A stretch of DNA of 64,000 nt, from NCBI GenBank assembly GCA_005503085.1, contig SCOI01000002.1:1-64000 (forward strand). Direction: 5' to 3'. Each line of letters opens with the position of its first letter. Position 1 is the first letter of the stretch. Both the position numbers and the translations under genes were made by a program. The stretch is from Burkholderiales bacterium C2 (GTDB taxonomy: Bacteria > Pseudomonadota > Gammaproteobacteria > Burkholderiales > Burkholderiaceae_C). Positions 42,016 to 51,429 of this stretch are shown in pieces. The notes below the pieces were generated by a model that ran no database searches, was not told where the DNA came from, and worked only from the letters and a program-made list of their open reading frames with translations.

Positions 42016-42996
42016 TCAGGCACGGACTTTCGCGGAGGCGGGCGCTTCGCTGACCAGGCCGCGCGCGACCTCGCGCACCTGCTCGCGCAGCCAGCGCAGC
42101 GCCGCGCTGCCGTGGCTGAGCTCGTGCCAGAGCTGGTAATAGGCCATCGCCGGAAAAACCACCGGGCAGCGCACGATGCGCACCGGCAGCCGGTCCAGGT
42201 AACGGGAACAGAAGAGCCGGCCGGTGGTCAGCACCAAGAGGCTGCGCGCCACCATCTCGGGCAGCTGACCGAAGTGCGCGCTGCGCACCGCGATCTGGCG
42301 GCTCAGGCCCTGGCTGGCCAGATGCTGGTCGATCACGCCCGGCTGGCCGGGGCTCAAGGGCATGGGCGCCAGATGCTGGCAGGCCAGGTAGCGCTCGATG
42401 GTCCAGCTGCGCGCCTTGGCCAGCGGGTGATCGGCCGCCATCAGGCAGACCACCTCGTCGCTGAGCAGGCGGCCCAAGTGCAGCTCCTCGGGCGGCTGCA
42501 GCCAGTTGCCGATCACCAGATCGACCTCGCCCCGGGCCAGGCTGGCGCGGTAGTCGTACTCGGCGGACAAGGGCTGCAGGTCCAGCTGCACACCCGGCGC
42601 GGCGCGCTGCAGCTGGGCCACCAGGGCCGGCAGAAAGAAGGGGTCCAGATAGTCGCTGGCAGCGATACGGTAGCGCAGCGTGGCAGTGGAGGGATCGAAG
42701 CCGCTGCCGCGGCCGGCCCGCTCACGGGCTCCGAACAGGGTATCCGCCTCGCGCAGCAGACGCTCGGCCGGCGCCAGCAGCTCCAGCGCAGCGGCGGTGG
42801 GCGTCATGCCGGCGCCGCTGCGCACCAGCAGCGCGTCGCCGGTGAGCTCGCGCAGCCGCCGCAGCTGGGCGCTGACGGCGGGTTGACTGCTGTTCAGGCG
42901 CATCGCGGCCCGGGAAACACTGCGCTCGGCAATCACGGTGTGCAGAACCCGCACGAGTTGAAGCTCGATCTTGTCGAAATCTCCGCGCCGCGTCAT
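42016..42996 (-). CDS. LysR family regulator of the purine module (probable)
   Basis: 326 residues. The helix-turn-helix is at about 20-50 ('SVSRAAMRLNSSQPAVSAQLRRLRELTGDALL') and the effector-binding domain has 'GEVDLVIGNWLQPPEELHLGRLLSDEVVCL'. It heads the leftward operon with guaD and is divergent from xdhA, so it is the natural regulator of both. An ATACGAT/ATCGTAT dyad begins at its start codon. Confidence 0.88.
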   Translation of the reverse strand: MTRRGDFDKIELQLVRVLHTVIAERSVSRAAMRLNSSQPAVSAQLRRLRELTGDALLVRSGAGMTPTAAALELLAPAERLLREADTLFGARERAGRGSGFDPSTATLRYRIAASDYLDPFFLPALVAQLQRAAPGVQLDLQPLSAEYDYRASLARGEVDLVIGNWLQPPEELHLGRLLSDEVVCLMAADHPLAKARSWTIERYLACQHLAPMPLSPGQPGVIDQHLASQGLSRQIAVRSAHFGQLPEMVARSLLVLTTGRLFCSRYLDRLPVRIVRCPVVFPAMAYYQLWHELSHGSAALRWLREQVREVARGLVSEAPASAKVRA

Positions 42997-43033
42997 ACGA
43001 TATCCCTTATGCCAACCATGCCCTTGATCGTAT
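42995..43033. promoter_or_regulatory. Dyad in the LysR-xdhA intergenic region
   Basis: ATACGAT (42995-43001) and ATCGTAT (43027-43033) form 7-bp inverted repeats 25 bp apart, and CTTG (43023-43026) with CAAG (43037-43040) adds a second short dyad. The region is AT-rich for this genome. It could hold a LysR-type dyad and both divergent promoters; assigned by position only. Confidence 0.4.
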
Positions 43034-43085
43034 ATGCAAGCCGTGCAGAAGGATTAAGGTGCGAAATTGTCCACAAGAGCGCGCC

Positions 43086-44642
43086 ATGAACAGCAGCAGC
43101 ACCCATCGTCCGATCCGCTTCTTCCACCAGGGCGAGATCAAGAACGTCGCCGGCCTGGCCCCGACCACCACGGTGCTGCAGTACCTGCGCGAGCATGCCG
43201 CCGGCTGCAGCGGCACGAAGGAAGGCTGCGCCGAGGGCGATTGCGGCGCCTGCACGGTGCTGGTCGGCGAGCTGCGCAAGGACGGCAAGCTCGCGCTGCG
43301 CAATGTCAACGCCTGTACCCAGTTCCTGCCCACGCTGGACGGCCTGGCCCTGATCACGGTCGAGGACCTGGGCAGCGCGGCCGCGCCGAACCCGGTGCAG
43401 CAGGCGATGGTGGACTGCCATGGCTCGCAATGCGGTTTCTGCACGCCCGGCTTCGTGATCAGCCTGCAGGGCATCTACGAGCGCTTCCTTGAAAAAGGTG
43501 GCGAAGCCGGCACCCGGCCCAGCCGCCAGCAGCTGGCCGATGATCTGGCCGGCAATCTGTGCCGCTGCACCGGCTACCGGCCCATCCTGGACGCCGGCCA
43601 GCGCATGTTCGAGGCGCCGCCGCAGCGCCTGGATTTGGCGCCGGCGGCCCGGGCCCTGGCCGAGCTGCAGACCGACGCGCCGCTGCACTACGCCGCCCCC
43701 AACCCGGCCTTCGCCGGCCGCGAGGACTGTTTCCACGCGCCGCGCAACCTGGCCGATTTCGCCGCGCTGCGCCAGGCAAAACCCGAGGCCCGCGTGCTGG
43801 CCGGGGCCACCGACATCGGCCTGTGGGTCAACAAGCAGTTCCGCGATGTCGGCGAGCTGATCTATATCGGCGCCGTCGACGAGCTGCGCGAGATCCGCCG
43901 CGAAGACTTTGGCGGAGCGCCCGGCCTCTGGATCGGTGCCGCCGCCTCGCTGGAACAAGCCTGGGCCGCGCTGACCGAGGCCGCCCCGCCGCTGCGCGAG
44001 CTGTGGCTGCGCTTCGCCTCGCCGCCGGTGCGCCATGCCGGCACGCTGGGCGGCAATATCGCCAACGGCTCGCCGATCGGCGACGGCGCGCCGGCGCTGA
44101 TCGCGCTGGGGGCCGACATCGTGCTGCGCAAGGGCACGGCACAGCGCCGCATGCCGCTGCAGGACTTCTATCTGGACTATATGAAGAACGCGCTGCTCAG
44201 CGGCGAGTTCGTCGAGGCCCTGCACCTGCCACTGCCGGACCTGCAGCAAGCCCGGTTGCGCGCCTACAAGATCTCCAAGCGCTATGACAGCGATATCTCG
44301 GCCGTCTGCGCGGTGTTGAACCTGCGGCTGGATGCGGCAGGCCATGTCAGCGAGGCACGCTTCGTCTTCGGCGGCATGGCCGCCATCGTCAGGCGCGCCG
44401 CCGGCGCCGAGGCCGCCGTGCTGGGCCAGCCCTGGAGCGAGGCCACGATGGCCGCAGCAGCGCTCGCGCTGGGCCAGGACTTCAAGCCGATGAGCGATCT
44501 GCGCGCCAGCGCCGCCTACCGCATGAAGGTGGCGCAGAATCTGCTGAAACGCTTCTGGCTGGAAACGCGCGAGCAGGCCCCGCTGGCCGCCTCGGCAGCC
44601 AGCGTCTGGCGCGCCATCAGCCTGGAAGGGAGTGCCGCATGA
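43086..44642 (+). CDS. xdhA: Xanthine dehydrogenase small subunit ([2Fe-2S]/FAD)
   Basis: 518 residues from the ATG at 43086. The N-terminal [2Fe-2S] domain has 'CSGTKEGCAEGDCGACTVL' (near residues 40-58), the second [2Fe-2S] helical domain 'GSQCGFCTPGFV' and 'LAGNLCRCTGYRP', then an FAD-binding domain ('LAGATDIGLWVNKQ', 'GGNIANGSPIGDGAPALIALGA') and the CO-dehydrogenase flavoprotein C-terminal domain. It passes electrons from the molybdenum site in XdhB to NAD. It overlaps xdhB by ATGA. Confidence 0.95.
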   Translation: MNSSSTHRPIRFFHQGEIKNVAGLAPTTTVLQYLREHAAGCSGTKEGCAEGDCGACTVLVGELRKDGKLALRNVNACTQFLPTLDGLALITVEDLGSAAAPNPVQQAMVDCHGSQCGFCTPGFVISLQGIYERFLEKGGEAGTRPSRQQLADDLAGNLCRCTGYRPILDAGQRMFEAPPQRLDLAPAARALAELQTDAPLHYAAPNPAFAGREDCFHAPRNLADFAALRQAKPEARVLAGATDIGLWVNKQFRDVGELIYIGAVDELREIRREDFGGAPGLWIGAAASLEQAWAALTEAAPPLRELWLRFASPPVRHAGTLGGNIANGSPIGDGAPALIALGADIVLRKGTAQRRMPLQDFYLDYMKNALLSGEFVEALHLPLPDLQQARLRAYKISKRYDSDISAVCAVLNLRLDAAGHVSEARFVFGGMAAIVRRAAGAEAAVLGQPWSEATMAAAALALGQDFKPMSDLRASAAYRMKVAQNLLKRFWLETREQAPLAASAASVWRAISLEGSAA

Positions 44643-46966
44643 ACAAGCCTCTCGATCTGCCCATCGCCACGGTCTTGCCCCAGGTAGGGGTCAGCCGCAT
44701 CCACGAATCGGCCCATCTGCATGTCAGCGGCGAGGCCACCTATGTCGACGACATCGCCGAGGCCCAGGGCACCTTGCATGCCGCGCTGGGCCTGTCGCCG
44801 CTGGCGCACGGCCGGCTGCTGGCCATTGACATCGCGCTGATCAAGCGCCAGCCCGGCGTCGTCGCGGTGCTGACCGCCGCCGACTTCCCCGGCGAGAACA
44901 ACTGCGGTCCGCTGCTGCACGACGACCCCATCCTGGCCGCTGACACGCTCGCCTATCTGGGCCAGCCGGTGTTCGCGGTGATCGCCACCGATCGCGAGCT
45001 GGCACGCCGCGCCGCCGCGCTGGCCAAGACCGCGATCAAGGCCGAGCCGCTGCCGGCCCTGCTGACCGCCCGCGAAGCCCATGCCGCCGGCCAGTACGTG
45101 ATCCCGCCGATGCACCTGACGCGCGGCGAGCCGGCCCAGGCGCTGGCGGTCGCGCCGCACCGGCTGGATGGCGAATGGGCCGTCGGCGGCCAGGAGCAGT
45201 TCTATCTGGAGGGCCAGATCTCCTATGCGCTGCCGCAGGAGGACCGGGGCCTGCTGGTGCACTGCTCGACCCAGCACCCGTCCGAGATGCAGCAGCTGCT
45301 GGCCCACGCGCTGGGCTGGAGCGCCCACCAGGTGCAGGTGCAATGCCGGCGCATGGGCGGCGGCTTCGGCGGCAAGGAATCGCAGTCGGCCGTGTTCGCC
45401 TGCATCGCCGCGCTGGCCGCGACCCAGCTGAAGCGCCCGGTCAAGCTGCGGGTGGACCGGGACGACGACTTCATGATCACCGGCCGACGCCATGGTTTCG
45501 ACTACCGCTGGCAGGTCGGCTATGACGACGCCGGCCACATCCTCGCCGCCGAGATCGAGCTGATCTCGAACTGCGGCCACTCGGCCGATCTGTCGGCCCC
45601 GGTGATGGCCCGCGCGCTGTGCCATTTCGACAATGCCTACTGGCTGCCCCATGTCGCGATGCACGGCTTTTGCGCGAAGACCAACACCCAGAGCAACACC
45701 GCCTTCCGCGGCTTTGGCGGCCCGCAGGGGGCGCTGGCCATCGAGATGATTCTGGACTCGGTGGCGCGTCGCCTCGGGCTGGACCCGCTCGTGGTGCGCC
45801 AGCGCAATTTCTACCGTGATGGGCAAGACCTGACCCCTTACGGCCAGCGGGTCGAGGACAACATCATCCAGCCGCTGACCGACAGGCTGATCGCCGCCAG
45901 CGACTACCACGCCCGCCGCGCCGAGATCACCGCCTTCAATGCGCAGAGCCCGGTGCTGAAGAAGGGCCTGGCGCTGACCCCGGTCAAGTTCGGCATCTCC
46001 TTCAACGTCGTGCATCTGAACCAGGCCGGCGCCCTGGTCCATGTCTATACCGACGGCTCGGTGCTGGTCAACCATGGCGGTACCGAGATGGGCCAAGGGC
46101 TCAACACCAAGGTGGCCCAGGTGGTGGCCCATGAGCTGGGCCTGAGCCTGGCGCGGGTGCGCGCCAGCGCCACCGACACGCAGAAGATCGCCAACACCTC
46201 GGCCACCGCCGCCTCCACCGGCAGCGATCTGAACGGCAAGGCCGCCCAGGACGCCGCGCGCAAGATCAAGACCCGGCTGGCCACGCTGGCCGCCAAGCTG
46301 CTGGACTGCGACGAGACCGAGCTGCGCTTTGGCGGCGACCAGGTGCGTGCCGGCCATGGCCGCAGCATCGCCTTCACCGAGCTGGTGTCCAAGGCCTATC
46401 TGGAGCGGGTGCAGCTGTGGAGCGACGGCTTCTACACGACGCCCGGCCTGCACTGGGACCGGGCCAGGCTGCAGGGCAAGCCCTTCTACTACTACGCTTA
46501 CGGTGCCGCGGTGTCCGAAGTGCTGGTGGACACCTTGACCGGCGAGAGCCGGGTCTTGCGCGCCGACGCGCTGCACGATGTCGGCCAGTCGCTAAACCCG
46601 GCGCTGGATATCGGCCAGGTCGAGGGTGCCTTTGTGCAAGGCATGGGCTGGCTGACCACCGAGGAACTCGTGTGGCATCCGCAGAGCGGCGCCCTGCTGA
46701 CCCACGCGCCCAGCACCTACAAGATCCCGACCGCCAATGACATGCCGGCGGATTTCCGCGTCGCGCTGTTCGACGCACCGAACCGCGAGGACAGCATCCA
46801 CCGCAGCAAGGCGGTCGGCGAGCCGCCGCTGCTGCTGCCCTTCTCGGTGCTGCTGGCGATCAAGGACGCGGTTGCGGCCTGCGGACCGGCACGCTGCGAC
46901 CCGCTGCTGCGGGCGCCGGCCACGGCCGAGGCGGTGCTGGATGCGCTCGCCGGGACGGGGCTTTAG
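44639..46966 (+). CDS. xdhB: Xanthine dehydrogenase large (molybdopterin) subunit
   Basis: 775 residues. Molybdopterin-binding motifs 'RRMGGGFGGKESQ' (near residue 240), 'AFRGFGGPQGA' (near 355) and 'GTEMGQGLNTKVAQV' are present. The catalytic glutamate is in 'KAVGEPPLLL' near residue 725. It hydroxylates hypoxanthine and xanthine to urate in the cytoplasm. The maturation factor xdhC, often the third gene, is not downstream: the next gene is convergent and its stop overlaps this one. Confidence 0.95.
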   Translation: MNKPLDLPIATVLPQVGVSRIHESAHLHVSGEATYVDDIAEAQGTLHAALGLSPLAHGRLLAIDIALIKRQPGVVAVLTAADFPGENNCGPLLHDDPILAADTLAYLGQPVFAVIATDRELARRAAALAKTAIKAEPLPALLTAREAHAAGQYVIPPMHLTRGEPAQALAVAPHRLDGEWAVGGQEQFYLEGQISYALPQEDRGLLVHCSTQHPSEMQQLLAHALGWSAHQVQVQCRRMGGGFGGKESQSAVFACIAALAATQLKRPVKLRVDRDDDFMITGRRHGFDYRWQVGYDDAGHILAAEIELISNCGHSADLSAPVMARALCHFDNAYWLPHVAMHGFCAKTNTQSNTAFRGFGGPQGALAIEMILDSVARRLGLDPLVVRQRNFYRDGQDLTPYGQRVEDNIIQPLTDRLIAASDYHARRAEITAFNAQSPVLKKGLALTPVKFGISFNVVHLNQAGALVHVYTDGSVLVNHGGTEMGQGLNTKVAQVVAHELGLSLARVRASATDTQKIANTSATAASTGSDLNGKAAQDAARKIKTRLATLAAKLLDCDETELRFGGDQVRAGHGRSIAFTELVSKAYLERVQLWSDGFYTTPGLHWDRARLQGKPFYYYAYGAAVSEVLVDTLTGESRVLRADALHDVGQSLNPALDIGQVEGAFVQGMGWLTTEELVWHPQSGALLTHAPSTYKIPTANDMPADFRVALFDAPNREDSIHRSKAVGEPPLLLPFSVLLAIKDAVAACGPARCDPLLRAPATAEAVLDALAGTGL

Positions 46967-48843
46967 CCGCGCCTTTGCATCACAGCGAGCAGCTGCGAGA
47001 CCTGCTCCCGCCGCCCCTTGTCCACATGCACGCCGACGACGACGACCCGGAATCGCCCCGGCAGCGCCATCGCGTCGTAGATCTGCTGGGCCAGCGCCTC
47101 GGCGGCGCTCTGGCCCAGCCCGGGCCGGCATTGCAGCCACAGGGTGTGGTGGGGCCGGGCCGGCTGGACCGGGATGTCCTGGCTGCCCAGCCAAGCGGCC
47201 TGCACATCGCGCTCGCGCAATAACTGACCCCGCAGCTCGCGCAGCACCGCCTCGTCCAGCTGCACCGGCAGCGGCCGCTCCCAGCAGGGCGTGTTGGCGA
47301 ACTGTTCCCAGGACTCCCGCTCCTGCGCCTCGGCCAGGGCCAGCCGGTCGCGCCAGCGCTGGCGCAGGTCGAAGGGCTGGGGCCATCCAGCACCGGCACA
47401 GGCGTCCAGCCACTGGCGGGCCAGCGTGGCGGCACGCCAGGCCTGTTGCGGATGCTGCTGGTAGAGATGATCCAGCCAGACGCCGACACGCTCGTCGTTG
47501 CTGCCCAGCGACGCATGGTGTCGGCACAGTCGCAGCAGTACCTGCTCGTGCTGCGGTGCCAGCAGCAGCGCGCGCTCCAGCACCGGGCTGGGGTCGCGCT
47601 CGCTCAGCGCCTCCATCGCCTCGGCCCAGCGCAGCAGCTCTTCGACGCTCAGCGCATCGCCGACCGCGCTGCGCGCCTGGAAGACCTTGATATCGGCATG
47701 CAGCGCGCGCAGGCGTTCGCCGTGGCGGCCCCAGTCCTGCCGCGCGGTCTGCCACCATTGCGCGTCGAGCGCCGCGCCGATGCGCTCGCGGGCCGAGCCC
47801 AGCAAACTCAGCGCGCTGCGCGGCGAGAGCTCGCCGAGGCCGACCGACTGCCCCAGCGCCGCCAGCCGGTCCTTCAGCACCGGATGGGTGTCGTCCGGAT
47901 CGGCCACCTGGCGCAGCTCCTGGCGCAGCGCCTGTTGCGCGCGCTCGGGCTGGACCACATGCAGCAGGGCGTTGGCCATCTGTGCATGCGGTGCCGGCTG
48001 CTGGCTGCCGCTCAGACGCGCCAGCCGCCACCAGATGCGCCAGAAGTCCTCGGCATAGATACGGCTCTTGGCCGCCACCTCCTGCAGGGTCTGGCCGGCC
48101 AGCTCGGCACCGAACAGGCGGGCCGACACGCGGTCGGCCTCGTACTCGTCCTGCCGCGCCAGCGCAAAGCTCAGCGCATTGAAGCGCGGGAAATACCAGC
48201 GCACGAAACTGGCCAGCGCCAGGCTGACGATAGAGTCCTGCTCGCTGTAGCGCTCGCTGAGCCCGGCCCAGGCGCGCCGGCTGCGGTAGATCCAGGCCGA
48301 GAGCTTGCCGTGTTCGCCGCGCAGATGGCCATACTCGTGCGCAACCACCGCATACAGGCGCTTGGGCTCCAGCGCCGCCAGCATCGGCCAGCCGAGGATC
48401 AGGTAGTTGCGGTGCGCCAGGCCCAGCCAGAGCGGCTGCTGGACGATGGCGGCATTGAAGTCGGCACTGATGATGACCGCATGCAGGGCCGGCCCCTTGA
48501 CCTTGCTGCGTATGCGGTCGAGGCCGGCAAACAGCTCGGGCGCATCCTCGCGCTCCACGCGCTCGCCCTCGGGCTCGCTGAAAGGCACGCGCATGCCGGT
48601 CAGCGTGGCCCACAGCAGGCCCAGGCAGGCCAGCGCCGGCCAGATCATCCAGCCGCGGGCCTGGCCCTGCAGCGCCCGCAGCGCGATCCAGGCCAGGCCG
48701 GCCACGGCCAGCAAGGCCAGCACCGCCACCGCCGCATAGCCCAGCACGGCGAACCAGAGCACGCGGCGCCGATAGGCCTCGGGCGCGTCCTGGCTGGCCT
48801 GCTCGTGGGTGCGCATCAGATGCACATAGTCCGAGTAATCCAT
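46963..48843 (-). CDS. Membrane M48 family metalloprotease
   Basis: 626 residues from the ATG at 48843 ('MDYSDYVHLMRTHEQ'). Two membrane helices lie at about 28-75. The zinc motif 'HEYGH' is near residue 168, and 'DEYEADRVSARLFG' near residue 235 supplies the third ligand. The C-terminal half is a long helical region with tetratricopeptide-like spacing and a small beta domain at the end. M48 proteases of this class degrade or process membrane proteins. Its stop (TAA on the minus strand) overlaps the TAG of xdhB. Confidence 0.88.
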   Translation of the reverse strand: MDYSDYVHLMRTHEQASQDAPEAYRRRVLWFAVLGYAAVAVLALLAVAGLAWIALRALQGQARGWMIWPALACLGLLWATLTGMRVPFSEPEGERVEREDAPELFAGLDRIRSKVKGPALHAVIISADFNAAIVQQPLWLGLAHRNYLILGWPMLAALEPKRLYAVVAHEYGHLRGEHGKLSAWIYRSRRAWAGLSERYSEQDSIVSLALASFVRWYFPRFNALSFALARQDEYEADRVSARLFGAELAGQTLQEVAAKSRIYAEDFWRIWWRLARLSGSQQPAPHAQMANALLHVVQPERAQQALRQELRQVADPDDTHPVLKDRLAALGQSVGLGELSPRSALSLLGSARERIGAALDAQWWQTARQDWGRHGERLRALHADIKVFQARSAVGDALSVEELLRWAEAMEALSERDPSPVLERALLLAPQHEQVLLRLCRHHASLGSNDERVGVWLDHLYQQHPQQAWRAATLARQWLDACAGAGWPQPFDLRQRWRDRLALAEAQERESWEQFANTPCWERPLPVQLDEAVLRELRGQLLRERDVQAAWLGSQDIPVQPARPHHTLWLQCRPGLGQSAAEALAQQIYDAMALPGRFRVVVVGVHVDKGRREQVSQLLAVMQRRG

Positions 48844-48900
48844 GGCCTCGTCGTTCTCCCTCACTGATCGCGGCATTGTGCCGGCTGCACAATCAAAGCC

Positions 48901-49539
48901 ATGATGCCCAATCCCAAGCTCCGTCCATTTTTGGCACTTTGCTGCTGCGCCGCACTGGCGGCCTGCGCCGGCACACCGACCAAGCAAGACCTTGCCCTGC
49001 CTGCCATCATCACGGTCGACGCCTGGGGGGGCAGCGCCGCCGCCGAACCGACCCGCCCGCCGCAGCGCATCACCCACATCACTCTGCACCACCAGGGCGA
49101 GAGCTGGGCCGAGGGCAAGGACGTGGCCGCCTATTTGCGCCGGCTACAGCAATGGTCACGCCTGAGCAAGCGCTGGGCCGACATCCCCTACCACTATGTG
49201 ATCGCGCCCGATGGCCGCATCTACGCGGCCCGCGATCCCGGCACGGCCGGCGACACCAACACCGAATACGACCCGCGCGGCCATGCGCTGGTGATGCTGC
49301 TGGGCAACTTCGAGGAGGTCGAGCCCAGCGCGGCACAGCTGCGCGCCACCGCCGAGCTGATGGCTGCGCTGGCGCAGCGCCACGGCCTGACGGCCGAGCA
49401 GATCGCCTCGCACAAGGACTACAGCGCGCAAACCCTCTGCCCGGGCCGCCACCTCTACCGCCATCTGCAGAACGGCTGGCTGCAGGGCGCCGTGACGGCC
49501 CGGCTGGCCGGCCAGCCCCTGCCCGAACCCGTCCCCTGA
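48901..49539 (+). CDS. Lipoprotein N-acetylmuramoyl-L-alanine amidase (PGRP/Amidase_2 fold)
   Basis: 212 residues. The signal peptide ends in a lipobox 'LAAC' (cysteine near residue 22). The amidase domain carries the zinc ligands: His in 'ITLHHQGES', His in 'IPYHYVI' and the late 'HKDYSAQTLCPG' motif, where the usual His and Cys near the C-terminus are present. It would cut the lactyl-Ala bond of peptidoglycan fragments at the inner face of the outer membrane. It is divergent from the M48 gene, about 57 bp away. Confidence 0.85.
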   Translation: MMPNPKLRPFLALCCCAALAACAGTPTKQDLALPAIITVDAWGGSAAAEPTRPPQRITHITLHHQGESWAEGKDVAAYLRRLQQWSRLSKRWADIPYHYVIAPDGRIYAARDPGTAGDTNTEYDPRGHALVMLLGNFEEVEPSAAQLRATAELMAALAQRHGLTAEQIASHKDYSAQTLCPGRHLYRHLQNGWLQGAVTARLAGQPLPEPVP

Positions 49540-49601
49540 ATCGGGCGTATGCCCCGGCTGGCGGCGGCGCCTGAAGCGCAATATAGTGAGACGTCGCCAG
49601 G

Positions 49602-50387
49602 ATGACGGCTTACCGCACGGATTCCGCCTGCATGCTCATGTCACCCGCCACCGCACTCGCCAGGCCACTGAACCAGTGTCCCTATTGCGATCATGTGAGC
49701 CCGGCGAATTCCAAGTTCTGCAATGAGTGCGGTGCGGCCCTGCATCTGAAGCCCTGCCAGCACTGCGGCGCGGTCAACGATGTGACACTGACCAGTGTCT
49801 GCGCCCGCTGCAATGGCGCGCTCAACGAGGGCACGGCCGTCGCGCTGGTGGAAGCCGCTCAGCCCCAGATGTCGACCGAGAGGCCGACCGAGATGCCGAT
49901 GACAGCAGTCGACTCGCTGCCCTGGCAGGAGGCCCGCCCCGCCCTCGCGGCCCGCCCATCACCGCCGCTGCGCCTGCTGCTGATCGCCGCGCTGGCCCTG
50001 GGCGGTCTGGGTCTGTATGCCTTCCAGCACAAGCCGGCGCCGCCCAGCCCATCGGCCGCCATGCCTGCGCCGGCTGCCGTCGAGGCCAAGGTCGAGCTCC
50101 CAGCCCCGGCCAGCGCAGCAGCGCCGGCGGCCGTGCCGGACCGCGTCGTCGAGCCCGCAGCACCGGCGGCCAGCGCGACCCTTGTCACGGCCGATGTCAC
50201 AGCAGCTGTAGCGGCCGAGCCGCCCGCGCAGGGCCGGCCCGCTGCCTCGTCTAGGCCCGCAGCAAGGCCCTCTCGAACCAGCCCGACCCAGGGCTCGAAC
50301 GTCGAACCACCGCCGCCCAATATCGGCCCTTGCACTGACGCCGTCGCTGCCCTCGGCCTGTGCACCCCCGCTCCACGGAGACCCTGA
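49602..50387 (+). CDS. Double zinc-ribbon membrane protein with Ala/Pro-rich tail
   Basis: 261 residues. The N-terminal part holds four CxxC pairs: 'CPYC', 'CNEC', 'CQHC' and 'CARC' (residues about 26-72), two tandem zinc ribbons. A membrane helix is at about 125-145 ('LLLIAALALGGLGLYAF'). The remaining 115 residues are a low-complexity Ala/Pro tail presumably in the periplasm, ending in a short folded-looking motif with two cysteines ('PCTDAVAALGLC'). The zinc side would be cytoplasmic. It ends one base before the TAXI gene, whose C-terminus has a matching C-x6-LGLC motif. Confidence 0.75.
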   Translation: MTAYRTDSACMLMSPATALARPLNQCPYCDHVSPANSKFCNECGAALHLKPCQHCGAVNDVTLTSVCARCNGALNEGTAVALVEAAQPQMSTERPTEMPMTAVDSLPWQEARPALAARPSPPLRLLLIAALALGGLGLYAFQHKPAPPSPSAAMPAPAAVEAKVELPAPASAAAPAAVPDRVVEPAAPAASATLVTADVTAAVAAEPPAQGRPAASSRPAARPSRTSPTQGSNVEPPPPNIGPCTDAVAALGLCTPAPRRP

Positions 50388-50388
50388 T

Positions 50389-51423
50389 ATGCGATCCACC
50401 GTCTGGCGCTGCCTCGCGCTCACCCTTCTGGGCCTCAGCAGTGCCATGACGGCGGCGGCACAGGCCCGCTACAAGATCGTCACCGCCTCCGACAAAGGCA
50501 CTTACTACGCGATCGGCAAGGATCTGGCCAAGTTCGTCGCGCCCGATGCGGATATCGATCTGGAGGTGCTGGCCACCTCGGGCTCGGCCGCCAACGTCAA
50601 GCTGATGCGCTACGAACCCGGGGTCAAGCTGGCCATCGTGCAGGCCGATGTCTACCAGGCCTTCATCGACCGTGCCGACACCGGCAACAGCGAGGCCGCC
50701 GCCATCATCCGACCGCTGCGCGTGATCCTGCCGCTGTACAACACCGAGATCCACTACATCGTGCGCGCCGACTCGCCGCTGAACTATCTGCACGAGATCA
50801 AGGACGCCAGGATCAACGGCGGCCTGGTCGGCTCCGGCGCGGCGCTGATCACGCACACGCTGTACCGCATGATGTTCGGCGGCCCGATGCCGGAGGCGCA
50901 GGCCGGCTATCTGTCCAACGAGGAGGCCCTGGTCAAGCTGATCGGCGACAAGTCCGTCGATGTGGTCGTGGTGGCCGCCGGCCAGCCGGCGCCGCTGGTT
51001 GCGAACATGAAGCCCGAGGCGCAGAAGTTCATCAAGCTCCTGAAGTTCGACCCCGCCCATCCCAGCAGCAAATCGCCGCTGACGGTCTATGCGCCGGCCA
51101 CGGTGCGCGCCAGCAGCTACCCCAATCTGCTGAGCGAAGACTTCACGACGATCTCGGTGGGTGCCTTCCTCGTCACCTACGACTACAACACCCGCGGCAC
51201 GCGCGACTACTTCAGCAAGCTGGGCCGCTCGATCTGCCAGAACTTCGAGCGTTTGCAGTCCGAGGGCCACCCTAAATGGCGCGAGGTCAGCCTGAGCCTG
51301 CCCGAGCTGGGCAATGGCTGGAGCTATTACACGCCCATCACCCGCGAGCTGCGCAATTGCACGGCCAAGCCGGCCAAGCCCAAATGCTCGGCCGAAGAGC
51401 GCATCCTGGGACTCTGTCGCTGA
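50389..51423 (+). CDS. TAXI-type TRAP solute-binding protein
   Basis: 344 residues. The signal peptide ends at 'AAAQARY' (about residue 25). The binding fold shows the TAXI family blocks 'YKIVTASDKGTYYAIGKDLAKFV', 'LEVLATSGSAANVKLM' and 'KLAIVQADVYQAF'. TAXI proteins deliver organic acids to TRAP permeases, but no permease gene is nearby. The C-terminal extension ends 'KPKCSAEERILGLCR' with two cysteines, like the end of the upstream gene. The pair is probably cotranscribed. Confidence 0.85.
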   Translation: MRSTVWRCLALTLLGLSSAMTAAAQARYKIVTASDKGTYYAIGKDLAKFVAPDADIDLEVLATSGSAANVKLMRYEPGVKLAIVQADVYQAFIDRADTGNSEAAAIIRPLRVILPLYNTEIHYIVRADSPLNYLHEIKDARINGGLVGSGAALITHTLYRMMFGGPMPEAQAGYLSNEEALVKLIGDKSVDVVVVAAGQPAPLVANMKPEAQKFIKLLKFDPAHPSSKSPLTVYAPATVRASSYPNLLSEDFTTISVGAFLVTYDYNTRGTRDYFSKLGRSICQNFERLQSEGHPKWREVSLSLPELGNGWSYYTPITRELRNCTAKPAKPKCSAEERILGLCR

Positions 51424-51429
51424 GCTCGC

